Shown here: piece by piece, positions 34,943-46,649 of the stretch
Position numbering within the stretch: the stretch's first letter is position 1
Layout of the letters: each line of letters starts with the position of its first letter
From: Persicaria tinctoria
Taxonomy: Eukaryota > Streptophyta > Magnoliopsida > Caryophyllales > Polygonaceae
Length of the DNA: 64,000 nt
Reading direction: 5' to 3'
Assembly (NCBI GenBank): GCA_037127255.1
Contig: JBANSL010000013.1
Span: 65,537,688-65,601,687, forward strand
Translations under genes and position numbers: made by a program
The notes under the pieces: model-generated
Databases searched by the model: none
Told to the model about the DNA's origin: nothing
The model's input: only the letters and a program-made list of their open reading frames with translations

Positions 34943-36372
34943 TGTTTGTTTTGCAGGAGATCACCAAGGTGAAGGAGCACAAATGGATTATTGATAGTGG
35001 ATGCTCGAGGCATATGAGTGGGAAGAGTTCTCTCTTTCATGATCTAAAGGAGCAATCCACGGGAACAATCACTCTTGGTGACAAAGGAAAATGTGACATC
35101 ATTGGTATTGGTAGCGTTGGAAGTGATTCCAACTATAGTATTAAAAATGTCTATCTTGTTAATGGTTTAAAGTATAATTTGCTTAGTGTTTCTCAATTAT
35201 GTGATAGTGGCAACAATGTCAGATTTAACAAGAAAAGATGTCTAGTGTGCAGAGAAGATACAGGTGAAGTTATATTGACTGCATATCGTTACAACAATAT
35301 ATACGCTGTAAATGCTGATCAAGTGGCACAAGGAAGCTTAACCTGTCTAAAGGCTTTGACGGACGATCCAAAGCTCTGGCACAGGAGACTCGGTCATGTG
35401 AGTCCACATACACTACAGAAGCTTGTGTCCAAAGGGCTTGTAAGAGGGCTACCTGAGATGGACTTCAAAGGTATTGATATGTGCAATGCATGCACACGAG
35501 GTAAACAAACACGTAGCTCTTTCAAACCCAAAAAGGTTGTAAGTTCTTCTAGACCTCTTGAACTTTTACATATGGATTTATGTGGTCCTATGCGAGTCAA
35601 ATCTCCCAATGGTAAAAAGTACATGCTAGTTGTTGTTGATGATTTTTCTAGATATACTTGGGTTGCATTTTTAAAAGAAAAATCAGAGGCCTTATTTGAG
35701 TTTTCAAAACTTTGTAAGGAGTTGCAAACTTTAAGAAACGAGTCCATAGTGTCAATTCGAAGTGATCATGATAGGGAGTTTGATCAACTTCAGTTTGATT
35801 TGTTTTGTGCTAAATATGGCATCTCCCATAACTTTTCTGCTCCTAGGACACCTCAACAAAATGGGGTTGTAGAACGAAAGAACCGCACCTTAGAGGATAT
35901 GGCCAGGACTATGCTTTTAGAAAATGCATTACCTAAAACCTATTGGGCTGAAGCTGTTAACACAGCTAACTACATTTTGAATCGTTGTCTTATTCGTTCC
36001 ATCTTAAAGAAAAATCTTTATGAACTTTTCAAAGGCCGCAAACCACTTATATCTTATTTTAAACCCTTTGGCTGTACTTGTTTTGTTCATAACAATGGAA
36101 AAGATAACCTTGGGAAATTTGATGCACGTAGTGATGAAGGTATATTTCTTGGCTACTCCACAAGTAGCAAAGCTTATAGAATCTTCAATAAAAGGACCCA
36201 GTTAGTTGAAGAAAGTATACATGTTATATTTGATGAATGCAATGACGGTTCTTTGAGTGAAAGTGTTGCAGATATAGATCTTAACATCCATGCAGAGAAC
36301 GAGGAAGGTGATGATGCTGCTACCAAGAACACAGAGAAGAGGAACATGCAGGAACCGATCCAACAGTATTGA
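34939..36372 (+). pseudogene. Sirevirus pol, part 1: protease and integrase
   Basis: Protease: IIDSGCSRHMSG (catalytic DSG at residues 19-21) and LVNGLKYNLLSVSQLCDSG. Integrase: HHCC finger (WHRRLGHVS and CNACTRGK), the core with D (LLHMDLCGPM), D (IRSDHDREF) and E (QQNGVVERKNR), then a C-terminal region ending FKPFGCTCFVHN and FDARSDEGIFLGYS. The frame is shifted relative to gag near 34940 and again relative to the RT frame near 36340. Otherwise the domains look intact. Confidence 0.88.
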
Positions 36373-38134
36373 GACGTCAGAAACTGTTGTAACTGAACCT
36401 AACAGGACCACGAAGTCAGATGTACCACAAATCAATCCTACTGGTGTAACGAATCAAGGAGCTGAGACTAGCAAAAGGAAATTCAAATACTCCTCATCAC
36501 ACTCATTAAAGGATATCATTTCTGACCCTACTTCTAGTGTTCAAACTCGTTCTAAACTTAAAGATCTTTTTGCTTTTCACGCGTTTGTTTCTCTTATTGA
36601 ACCAAAGAAGGTAGATGAGGCCCTTCAAGAGCCAGATTGGATCATTGCTATGCAAAGTGAGCTTAACGAATTTGAAAGGAATAAAGTCTGGACCTTGAAG
36701 CCAAGACCAAAGCATCAATCAGTTATTGTCACACGATGGGTATTTCGAAACAAGCTAGATGAGAATGGTAAGATCGTGAGGAACAAGGCAAGGCTTGTTG
36801 CTCAAGGCTATAATCAAGAGGAAGGTATTGACTACGAGGAGACCTTTGCTCCCGTAGCCAGGCTTGAAGCTATTCGCATTTTATTAGCATTTGCATCTTT
36901 TATGAGCATAAAGTTATATCAAATGGATATCAAGTGTGCTTTTCTTAATGATTTCTTAGAAGAAGAAGTATATGTGGCTCAACCTCCAGGATTTGAAAGT
37001 TTGGAATTTCCTAATCATGTTTATAAACTTGACAAAGCGCTTTATGGTTTGAAACAATCCCCAAGAGCTTGGTATGAGCGTTTGTCAAAATATCTTTTAG
37101 AAAATGATTTTAAAAGGGGGTTGATCGACAAGACTCTTTTTATCAAGACCAAAGGAAAGGACATTTTGGTTATTCAAATTTATGTAGATGATATCTTATT
37201 TGGTGCTAGTAACACATCTTTGTGCAAGGAATTTTCTGACATCATGTGCAGTGAATTCGAGATGAGCTTGATGGGTGAACTCAACTTCTTTTTGGGATTA
37301 CAAGTTCATCAATCAAAGAAAGGGATCTTTATCAACCAAAACAAGTACACTAAGGATCTCTTGAAGAAGTTCAAGATGGATCAATCCAAAGCAGCCAAAA
37401 CTCCCATGAGCTCAACATTATCTCTAGATCAAGACAAGACTGGGAAAAGTGTAAATCAAAAGGAGTATCGAGGAATGATTGGATCTTTACTATATCTCAC
37501 AGCTAGTAGACTTGACATCATGTTTAGTGTTTGCATGTGTGCTAGGTTTCAAGCTGATCCTAAAGAATCTCACCTCGTGACTGTGAAAAGGATCTTTCGA
37601 TATCTCAATGGCACTAAGGAGCTTGGACTATGGTACCCAAAGCAAAAGGATTTCACATTAATTGGGTATTCTGATGCAGATTTTGCAGGCTATAAGGTGG
37701 ATAGGAAGAGCACATCAGGATGTTGCCAATTCCTAGGAGCATCCTTGATCAGTTGGCACTCAAAGAAACAAAACTCAGTTGCTCTATCCACTGCAGAAGC
37801 CGAATACATAGCCGTTGGAGCATGTTGCTCCCAAATCCTTTGGATAGCTCAACAAATGCGAGATCTTGGCATGAACCTCAAAGGCATTCTCATTAAATGT
37901 GACAATACAAGTGCCATCTCCATTACAAAGAATCATGTTCAGCATTCAAGGACCAAACATATTGATGTAAGGCATCATTTCATTAGAGACCATGTTGAAA
38001 AAGGTGATGTGTCCATTTCGTTTATTTCAACTAATTATCAATGGGTTGACATTTTTACTAAGCCTTTGGCAGAGGACAGGTTCACCTTCATTAGACGAGA
38101 AATTGGGATGCTTAACAAGGATGCACTTTCGTAG
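36290..38134 (+). pseudogene. Sirevirus pol, part 2: reverse transcriptase and RNase H
   Basis: An open frame of 614 codons. RT: WVFRNKLDENGKIVRNKARL, FAPVARLEAIR, QMDIKCAFLN, LYGLKQSPRAWY, catalytic YVDDILFG, GELNFFLGLQV. RNase H: YSDADFAGYKVDRKSTSG, SWHSKKQNSVALSTAEAEY, HIDVRHHFIRDHVEKGD, DIFTKPL. All canonical motifs are present and the frame is intact to its stop at 38134, but it depends on a frameshift to join with integrase. The first codons before about 36350 are read-through of the integrase tail. Confidence 0.9.
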
Positions 38135-38607
38135 GGGGGGCTTTCCCTTTACGAAAGATAAACTCTACTTAGTGTCAAGACCTTTGAGTATTATGTCAAG
38201 GTTTGTGAACTAAATGGTAGATTACATATATCGGATCACATATATTTGGTTAATATTTTTTTAGATATTTAATCAAGTATATTTTTTATCGGATTTCAAA
38301 ATCTTTTATTTATGTTATATTTTTACCCGTTGAGATATTTTTGGAACAAAATAATTTCGGATATTAATTCCCTCTTATTTTTGGTTAAGAAAAGGATTTG
38401 AATTTTGAATTGAAAATTTTCAAAATAAGCAATGTTATGATTACTCCCCTTGGAACTCTAAACCCGTCCCATCACTCCATCATCTCTCTCTACTTAAACC
38501 CAATTATGTACCCGATTCCATCACAAACTCAGAACTTATCCAAACCCTTCCAACTTCTCTTTCTTCAATCTCTCAAACTGTTCTAAAAACCCTAGCCGAT
38601 TTCCTCC
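38135..38607. other. Non-coding spacer between pol and third ORF of the Sirevirus
   Basis: It starts with a G run (aggggggggc, polypurine-like) right after the pol stop, then AT-rich sequence leading to a short leader before the ATG at 38608. Confidence 0.5.
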
Positions 38608-40338
38608 ATGGCTCCCAAATCAAAGAAAGCTTCCACACCCAAAAGACTTGGCGCCACCCCCAAGGGACGCTAGGCCACTGCCACCTCCCCAACACCTGAA
38701 CCCACTCCTCAAGCCATTGTCCCTGCTGTTGTCCAGAGCACCATCGCTGAGAGCACGACTACTGTTACCAAGGGCTCTAAAAAACGCTCTGCTAAGAAGC
38801 CTCTCAGTGCAAAGCAGAAAGGGAAAAAGAAAGTCATCGCTGAGGAGGTGGATGAGGAAGAGGAGGAAGATGATCTCGACGCCATTCTGGAAAGGGATGC
38901 AGCCAAGGAAGCCGAAGAGGAAGCTTTAAAGAAGAAGAAGGCCGAGGAGGAGGCCGAGCTTGCAAGGAAACTTGTCGAGGAGGAAGCTGAGAGAATTCGG
39001 AAGGAAGCCGAGGCCGAGGAGGCTCCTTCTGAAGAGGAGCCTGAGGAAGAGGACGAGGAGCAAGACAGATCTGGAGAGGACGAGGAAGCTGATGGAGATG
39101 ACGCAGGGTCCGGTGAGGACTCGGGGTCCGAGGATGAGGAGGAAGAGGAGCCAGAACTCGTTGCCTCTTCTTCTCCTTCTCCTCCTCCCCCGTCTCCAAA
39201 GAAGCAGAAAACCCCAACTGATGTCAAACCTCCATCTCCCAAGCGTACCAGGAAGGGCACCCTCAGAGGTCTTGAGGCGCCTGTCAAGAGAACTGCTCCA
39301 ACACAAGCTCGAAGGAAAAATGCCGATCCACCCGCCTACATCTAGGTAAACCAATCCTTACCCTCTTCATGGTTTGAAAATGCTGAGATGGCTGGAAAGT
39401 GGGTAGATGAGTTTCGAACTCGTAGGATATGCTGTTCTGATTTTTTGGATATCGAGTTCTTTGAAGCTTTGAAGTTACCCTGCATTGCTCTTCTAAAAAA
39501 ATCCCCAGCCTGGACCCTTCTCAATCTTGAAACCATCTACTATCCCCAGCTAACCCACCTGTTCTACATAAACCTAAAAGCCAAACACGATGCCAATGGT
39601 TGGTCCTTGGAATCTGTTGTCAAGGGAGTTAGAATCTCTTTCAACTCCACTGAATTTGCAGATTTCCTTGGCCTACCTAGCCCATGTCCACCCTCTGAAG
39701 TACATCCCTCTAAAGAAAACTGTATCATTCTTTCCTGATCCAAATACCTCCTACCCGAAGCATCTAATAGCACCTCAAAGCAGCTCACCCACTCATCCCT
39801 TACCCTAGAGGCAAAAATTATATTCAACATCATTGTTCGATGCCTCTTACCCCGTCTTAACTCTGGCTCGCTCCTTACTAACAATGCCATGGTCCTCCTT
39901 TACCGAATCCTCAATGGCCTTGATCTTGATCTGGCCAACACCATTTTAGGATCCATGGCTCACACAAGAAAAGCCAGGAAAGGAACTCCCCTCCTCTTCG
40001 CCATCCTTTTGACCCAAATCTTCAAAGCTTTTGGAATTGATTTCAAAAATGAAGAACAATAGCATCATATGGGTAAGTTCAACTCCAAGAGCCTTGAAAA
40101 GATAGGCATCACTCGGTCTCCCCAAGGGACCTTGAGTCTTGCCTCTCCTTCAAAAGCTCTTCCCACTGCCTCAGCTGTTGATGAGCGCATAGACAACTTG
40201 GAATTGGGCTTGGAGGAAGTTCGCCTGGATCTCAAGGAGCTGCACAAAGAGTATATGACGGAGATGAGCGGGATAACCAAGACGCTGCAAGGTCTGTGGA
40301 CGAGGCTCACTGATGATGCTCCGGACGACGAAGCTTAA
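38608..40338 (+). pseudogene. Sirevirus third ORF in env position (four in-frame stops)
   Basis: A single reading frame of 577 codons runs from MAPKSKKASTPKRLG to the TAA at 40336-40338 without any frameshift. It is interrupted by TAG at 38671-38673, TAG at 39343-39345, TGA at 39736-39738 and TAG near 40060. Residues about 75-230 are a highly charged Glu/Lys/Arg coiled coil with Asp/Glu clusters. The second half (FRTRRICCSDFLDIEFFEAL, GVRISFNSTEFADFLGLP, IIVRCLLPRLNSGSL) matches the plant-transposon-protein type domain commonly found in this position. The end carries another helical segment (LELGLEEVRLDLKELHKEY). No signal peptide or clear transmembrane segment is visible, so 'env' is positional only. 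Confidence 0.75.
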
Positions 40339-40668
40339 CCCTACCCTACCCTACCCTACCCCATCCATGAGATCTGATACATTGCTGGTTTTTGGAAACA
40401 ATTTCAAAACTTTTGGTGACTGTTTTACCTCCTCCCTTTGTTGAAAGACAAAAAGGGGGAGATGATCGGTGGTTTAGACTTGAAAACTTTTTGCTGTGAA
40501 GGTCTTGGAAGACCTTGGTTTTTTATTTCTGGTTTTCGGTTGGATGGCTTTTCATGCTTTAAATATTTGATCCAACATTTGTCTAACCCATGCAGGTACT
40601 TAGTCCGATTTCACATATATTATTTATGCTTGACTAAGTTACAGGGATGCACAGGTTTTGTCTTTCAT

Positions 40669-40680
40669 CAAGGGGGAGAT
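40669..40680 (+). other. Sirevirus polypurine tract
   Basis: AAGGGGGAGAT directly abuts the 3' LTR. A second identical tract occurs near 40452-40462, a repeated-PPT pattern reported for Sireviruses. Confidence 0.8.
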
Positions 40681-41720
40681 TGATAACTCCACTCCATTGA
40701 TGAAAATCGGAATATGTTTCAAAGGCTTTGACAGTTTGTTTCTGTCAAAGGTCTTGAAGATTTTACAGTGTTGATGAAACACAAAACCTGTTCTTTATGA
40801 TATTATGTTCGAAATATTATTTTATGTTATTATATGCTTCCATTATATTATTATATATAACTAACCTTTCAGGAAGTATTCTCGAATTGTATTTCCTTCC
40901 TTATGATGCAATTTGAGAAGATTCAAATCGGAAAGATTATGGCCTTCGAAGTTTCCAAAGATAGAAGATCCAGCTCAAGCCATGATCTTGACTAGCCGTT
41001 GGAGAAGATCCTTGGCGCCGATTTGCCTCAATATAAAGAGAATGAAGATGAAGACAGAACACACATACATTGAACACGAGCCTTTCATACACTCCAAGCC
41101 TTCAAGAGAAATCTGTCTTCGTGTGCTCTCTGCTTGTCCCAAGAGTCTGTTATTTCATTTCAAAGCATTTGAGAGTTACACAGTGAGCTTATAGGATATA
41201 TTCAGTTATAGTGTTATACTCGAGAGTTTGTAACTTAGGAAGTGAACACTAGGCGATTGATTCACTAAGTGTAAGAGGATTGTAGTAGATAGCATAGAGA
41301 GGTAGGGCTCTTCTAGATTGGTCTAGGACTCCAAGGGAACGTGAGTTGACTAGATTGCAATTGTATAGGAGAGAGACTTCTCGGGAAGCTATTAGGATCC
41401 TAACTCTTGTGAATCAATAAAAGCCGGTTGAATCCTAGGGTTGTGGAAGAACCCTAGGCGGGGACGTAGGCCAAGTTCTTGCCGAACCTCGTAAACAACT
41501 CATCGTGTCCTTTACTTTACTGCTTTACCTTATTTCCGCACTTGGTTCGATTGTTTAACTTTGTGATTCAGGTTTTAAGAGAAAAGACTAAGTCTAATCT
41601 TAAAGGGTTTTGCACGAGCGTCAAAAGTCTTGAGACTATCTGCGAAAAACCGACATACTCTATTCAACCCCCCTTCTAGAGTATTTCTATATTACATTTT
41701 TTTACATTATCAAACCTTCA
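40681..41720 (+). repeat. Sirevirus 3' LTR (1040 bp)
   Basis: It starts TGATAACTCC and ends AACCTTCA, then the TSD CTGAT at 41721-41725. See the 5' LTR for the comparison. Confidence 0.93.
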
Positions 41721-41740
41721 CTGATCGATGACAATCGCAA

Positions 41741-41752
41741 GCTCTGATACCA
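41741..41752 (-). other. copia-1 primer binding site (tRNA-Met)
   Basis: On the minus strand TGGTATCAGAGC follows directly after the LTR end GAATCAATA. Confidence 0.85.
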
Positions 41753-42021
41753 TATTGATTCAGAGATCAAGCAACTACACAAATTAAGATCACTTAAGAA
41801 CACTCAGAAGAAATAAAGGGAGAAAAACAGAACTCTCATATACTGAAGTTGATTGCTTTGTAAAACAAGTTTCAATACATTATGAGTTGGCTATTTATAG
41901 CTCAACTAACACACACACGCGCACCAGTACATAGCATGCTCAGAGTTTGTTACATTCTAACAGATTTCATGAGCTTCCTCTAACTAACACTCCAGCTATG
42001 TTGAATCACTTGGATCCAACA
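41753..42021 (-). repeat. copia-1 5' LTR (269 bp)
   Basis: Partner of 28324-28586; ends at the TSD CTCTA (42022-42026). Confidence 0.9.
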
Positions 42022-42026
42022 CTCTA

Positions 42027-43529
<1,503 letters not shown>

Positions 43530-43690
43530 ATGCCTTTAACATACCTTAGTAAACGCATTAAAAATAATGAAGAAAGAATAAATTGCATACCGACAAGTGC
43601 TGAAAGGTTACCATTAGGAAGTAATTGCACCAAATGTGGAGCAAAAAAAATTGCATTTGAGTCTCATCGTTTTTGTTTGCTTTTAGTTCT
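43530..43690 (+). pseudogene. Possible Helitron Rep/helicase N-terminal fragment
   Basis: A short frame encodes a basic start followed by a Cys-pair motif (NCTKCGAKKIAFESHRFC). The spacing C-x2-C-x-A-K then E-x4-C resembles the putative zinc finger preceding the Helitron-like N-terminal domain in plant Helitron proteins. It is only about 50 residues and has no Rep or helicase motifs, so the call is weak. Confidence 0.35.
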
Positions 43691-43734
43691 CTTGCCAGTT
43701 GCCACTAATGTGAAGTAACATGTGTAAGCATAGG

Positions 43735-43991
43735 CGAGGATTGCCTTCTCCACGTATCACCGGAGTACAAGCTGTTCTTCCTCGACATCTCCATGCCTCG
43801 GGTGGATGAGGTTTCCATTCACATCAATAAGAGGATATCAAAGAACCACAAGAAGTCACTACTCATAGTGCTGACTACATTGGCTGATAGAACAACCAGA
43901 GAAAATTGCATGAGGGCAGGCATCGACGACTTTATACTGACCTGTCTTTGTCGATAAACTAAGGAGCATTTTATCCGAGCTGCTTGAGTGT
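43735..43991 (+). pseudogene. Receiver domain fragment of an ETR1-type ethylene receptor
   Basis: The translation EDCLLHVSPEYKLFFLDISM, then PRVDEVSIHINKRI, SLLIVLTTLADRTTRENCM, RAGIDDFIL and, after a one-base shift near 43940, VDKLRSILSELLEC follows the receiver domain of ETR1-type ethylene receptors from the acidic pocket to the C-terminus. The phospho-acceptor Asp (FLDISMP) is kept, but the conserved Lys of the KPV motif is lost at the frameshift. The transmitter kinase and the membrane ethylene-binding domain are absent. It is a dead fragment, perhaps carried in by a transposon since the preceding segment is Helitron-like. Confidence 0.65.
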
Positions 43992-45027
43992 GGGACCGCC
44001 TTCGAGCATTATAGTAGCTGCAAATTTCAGACTCCCAAGTCCTAATATGACACTAAAACCAGCTGGTGTACATATTGGCTCACGAATTGCATCATTTTGA
44101 AATGTGAGTGGTAATTTATTAGTAGGGGCTGAAATGATAGGAGCTGGTGTATGGTGTTGTACTGTTGTTGTTGTAAAACCAGCTTCTTGTGAAAAACCTG
44201 CATGATTATGCAATTAGCTAATATATATTGACAATAAACTCTTTATAAATATAAATTAATGAATGCATTATCAAATTCTTTATCAAAAATAAATAGATTT
44301 CCGTGTGAACGTTTGATTGTTCAGAATATCTACATTAAGTTTAAAGATGCAAACTTCAGACCCAATGGAAAATTATTTTTTACCCAAAATTTTAAGCGAT
44401 TGAGGCTTGAATTTGCTTGTTTTTATTGTTGATCCTTACGGTTGAATTTGAGCCTAAAATAGTTTTAGGGTTTTGGCCCAACCATTTGTTTTTTTGTTAG
44501 GCTATTTGGCAGTGTATTTGAGGGGATTGTGGAGATTAGTTGAAAACACAAATCAGTTTTCTCCAACAGAAAGGGTGTTCAGCAGTGGATGGAAGGAGAT
44601 TTGGGGATGGAGATTCTGGAGATTTCATGAGATTATTTTGAAATCTTCCCACTCCAAGATTCAGGAGATTGTAGTTTATAATGTCTACGCATATTTATCA
44701 ACATTCTCGCATGTCCAGTCATTATTTAGGGACCTTTGAATGGATGAGGTAGAAATCAGACTATGAGCGACCATATACAAATGAGACTATCGCATCACAA
44801 AATGTTATCCGCAACATCGAACACCAATGTTAACCGCAACATCCAACACCAAACTTAAACAAAATGTTACTGGCTCAATGGATTCGTTGGCTCCTATGCA
44901 ACATGAGCTAATGGGGCAAACATTCATGAACCCGACGCTCTATATTCGGCCCCATGCATACACTACAGGCCACCTGCCTATACAAAAAATGATATCCAGG
45001 TCCACGAGTCGCGCATCGAGTGTGATT
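43992..45027. other. Interval between receiver relic and Harbinger transposase
   Basis: An 80-codon minus-strand frame at 43971-44213 (start MHNHAGFSQEAGF) is unrecognised. Around 44560-44670 ggagatt-type words recur (ggagatttggggatgg, ggagatttcatgag), possibly an old MITE end. From about 44740 on lies presumed 3' flank of the Harbinger element. Confidence 0.3.
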
Positions 45028-46415
45028 CTATCTTACGCGACGGTCGTTCCAAATTTGGTGAGCAATTTCGTCCCTAAGCGCCTTGATCTCTTGGCTTGCC
45101 CCTGGGGCGTCGTTGAAGGGGACAAAGGGGTCATCGTCCTCGTGCCCAACCTCGTCTCCCACGTTGTACGTGTCTTCGTCACCGTCCCCGTCGGATGGGA
45201 TGTCAGTGTCCAGCGGGGGCTCCATGAACCTTTCATCGTCTTCTTCGTCTGAGTCCGAAGCATCGCGGTCATCTCGGACGTAGTTGTGAAGGGTGAAGCA
45301 CGCACTGATGATCGAAATCTGCTTTCGGATCGGATACTTGGGGAGCTGACGGAGGATCCTCCCCTTCATCTTCAAGACCCCGAAGGACCTCTCAATCGCG
45401 CCTCGAAGGGAAGAGTGTGACTTGTTGAATGCTTCCTTTTTGTTTTTCAGTTGGGATGCGATGAAGGCCGGTCTGTGGTACGTCGTCGTCGAGTACGGGA
45501 TTATGTACCCATTTCAGAAACCATACCCCTTGTCGCATAGGTAGTACCTCCCTACAGGTGGATGTGGGAACCTCAACGCAGACGTCTTCACTGCATGATT
45601 GAAGACACGTGCATCATGTGCGCTAACCTCCCATCCAACGGATATGAATGTGAAGCAAAGGTCGAAGTCACAAACGGCCATGACGTTGTACGTTGTTGTT
45701 CCCTTCCTGCACCGAAACTGTATCTGTTCTTCTTTCAGAATGGCAACCTCAATATGCGTTCCGTTGATAGCCCCAATGCACCCTTGAAGTACGGCCAGTA
45801 CCGGTTGTCGTTCCTAATCTGCTCAGGAATGTCTCTGAAATGAGGGTCTCGAGGCCGGATCAAGTCCCCCGCTAGACCGCGGAACCCGTTGCATCTCCCC
45901 CCGCATATTGACTCACAAATTGTGAATGTGGATCGGAGGAAACGCTTGAAGGAGTTGCGCTGACTGGAGCCCCAAGCCATGGTATTCACGAAGATGGCAA
46001 CCTTCTCCATTACAGACAGTTGAATTGACCCCCGAATACCGTACTGGTGTTGGAGCATCCCACATAGTCGAATAAAGGCTTCCTTTTCCATTCGGAATGC
46101 GTTAATGCTCCTTGTCTGCGAACGGTGGGTAAGGAACTGGTCTACCCATCGTGCCCCTGTAAACTCTCCAATGAACTGGGGAACCTTGTGCACCCGTGTG
46201 AAGTAGTGGTGGGCATAGGGGAGCCACTTCAGAAGGATGGCGAAGAAGCCAGTTGCACCCTTCGCTTGTCTACGTCGGCGGCGACGATGACGTTCAATCA
46301 GCGTTTCCTTCGTCCTGCATGGAGAGAGTAGTATAAGCGGAGAAGAACGAACCATATCCATAAACCTGGGTAAACTTATTGCAACCATAAGGGGGAATAA
46401 ACAACATGCTTGCAA
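45028..46415 (-). pseudogene. PIF/Harbinger transposase (HARBI1-like), inactivated
   Basis: The N-terminal part matches plant PIF transposases: FTGARWVDQFL, FRMEKEAFIRLCGMLQHQYG, IRNDNRYWPYFKG. After a one-base shift near 45785 the DDE_4 domain follows: GCIGAINGTHIEVAI, GWEVSAHDARVFNHAV, GRYYLCDKGYG, GAIERSFGVLKMKGRI, then a Ser/Asp/Glu-rich tail to the stop at 45028-45030. The first catalytic Asp of the usual IDGTH motif is Asn here, and a TGA interrupts GYGF/NGYIIPY (CGA expected). Plant PIF elements normally need this protein together with a Myb/SANT-like ORF1, which is present just upstream on the same strand. Three separate lesions mean it is dead. Confidence 0.87.
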
Positions 46416-46649
46416 GGGGAAAAATGAGTAATCGTCATGACAAGGTTATTACATCGCACATAACACCTCGTCCTGTCAACTCAGTGCGACAATCTAGGGT
46501 ATCTAGCAAGGCCTTTAACTGGCATGTAAATGCAATCAGACACGAACACAAATGTAATGACAAACATCAACAGGTGGCATAAACTGGGTCCTTATTTAGG
46601 TGCAAGGTTCTCATATGTAAAAGCTTTATGGAGGGACGAGGGGTGAGGG

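Larger units (their letters stand above)
32078..41720 (+). mobile_element. Sirevirus-type Ty1/copia element (9.64 kb) nested in copia-1
   Basis: The LTRs at 32078-33078 and 40681-41720 start TGATAACTCC and end AACCTTCA. A PBS (TTGGTATCAGAGC) follows the first, and a polypurine tract (aagggggagat) precedes the second. The TSD is CTGAT. Internal order is gag, protease, integrase, RT, RNase H and a further ORF in the env position. Large size, a coiled-coil gag extension, repeated AAGGGGGAGAT tracts (about 40450 and 40669) and a third ORF are Sirevirus (SIRE/Maximus) traits. Pol is interrupted by few lesions, so the element is fairly recent. Confidence 0.92.
28324..42021 (-). mobile_element. Ty1/copia element (copia-1), minus strand, split by a nested Sirevirus
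   Basis: Its two LTRs (28324-28586 and 41753-42021) begin TGTTGGATCC and end GAATCAATA on the minus strand. It is flanked by the 5-bp duplication CTCTA at 28319-28323 and 42022-42026. A tRNA-Met-type PBS lies at 41741-41752 and a polypurine tract (ttgagggggag) directly after the pol remnant near 28587-28597. Without the nested insertion the element would be about 4.05 kb. Both LTRs and the TSD survive, but the 3' part of pol is deleted, so it is a non-autonomous copy. Confidence 0.9.

Noticed and set aside
38709..39354. Several ORFs on both strands over the acidic coiled-coil region
   Set aside because: All are shadows of the third Sirevirus ORF, whose frame continues in homologous sequence on both sides.
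40338..40362. Interstitial telomere suggested by repeated CCCTA
   Set aside because: The unit is CCCTA repeated about four times, not CCCTAAA, and it lies within Sirevirus 3' sequence.
43971..44213. 80-codon minus-strand ORF as a gene
   Set aside because: No recognised domain, no splice partners; overlaps the end of the receiver relic on the other strand.
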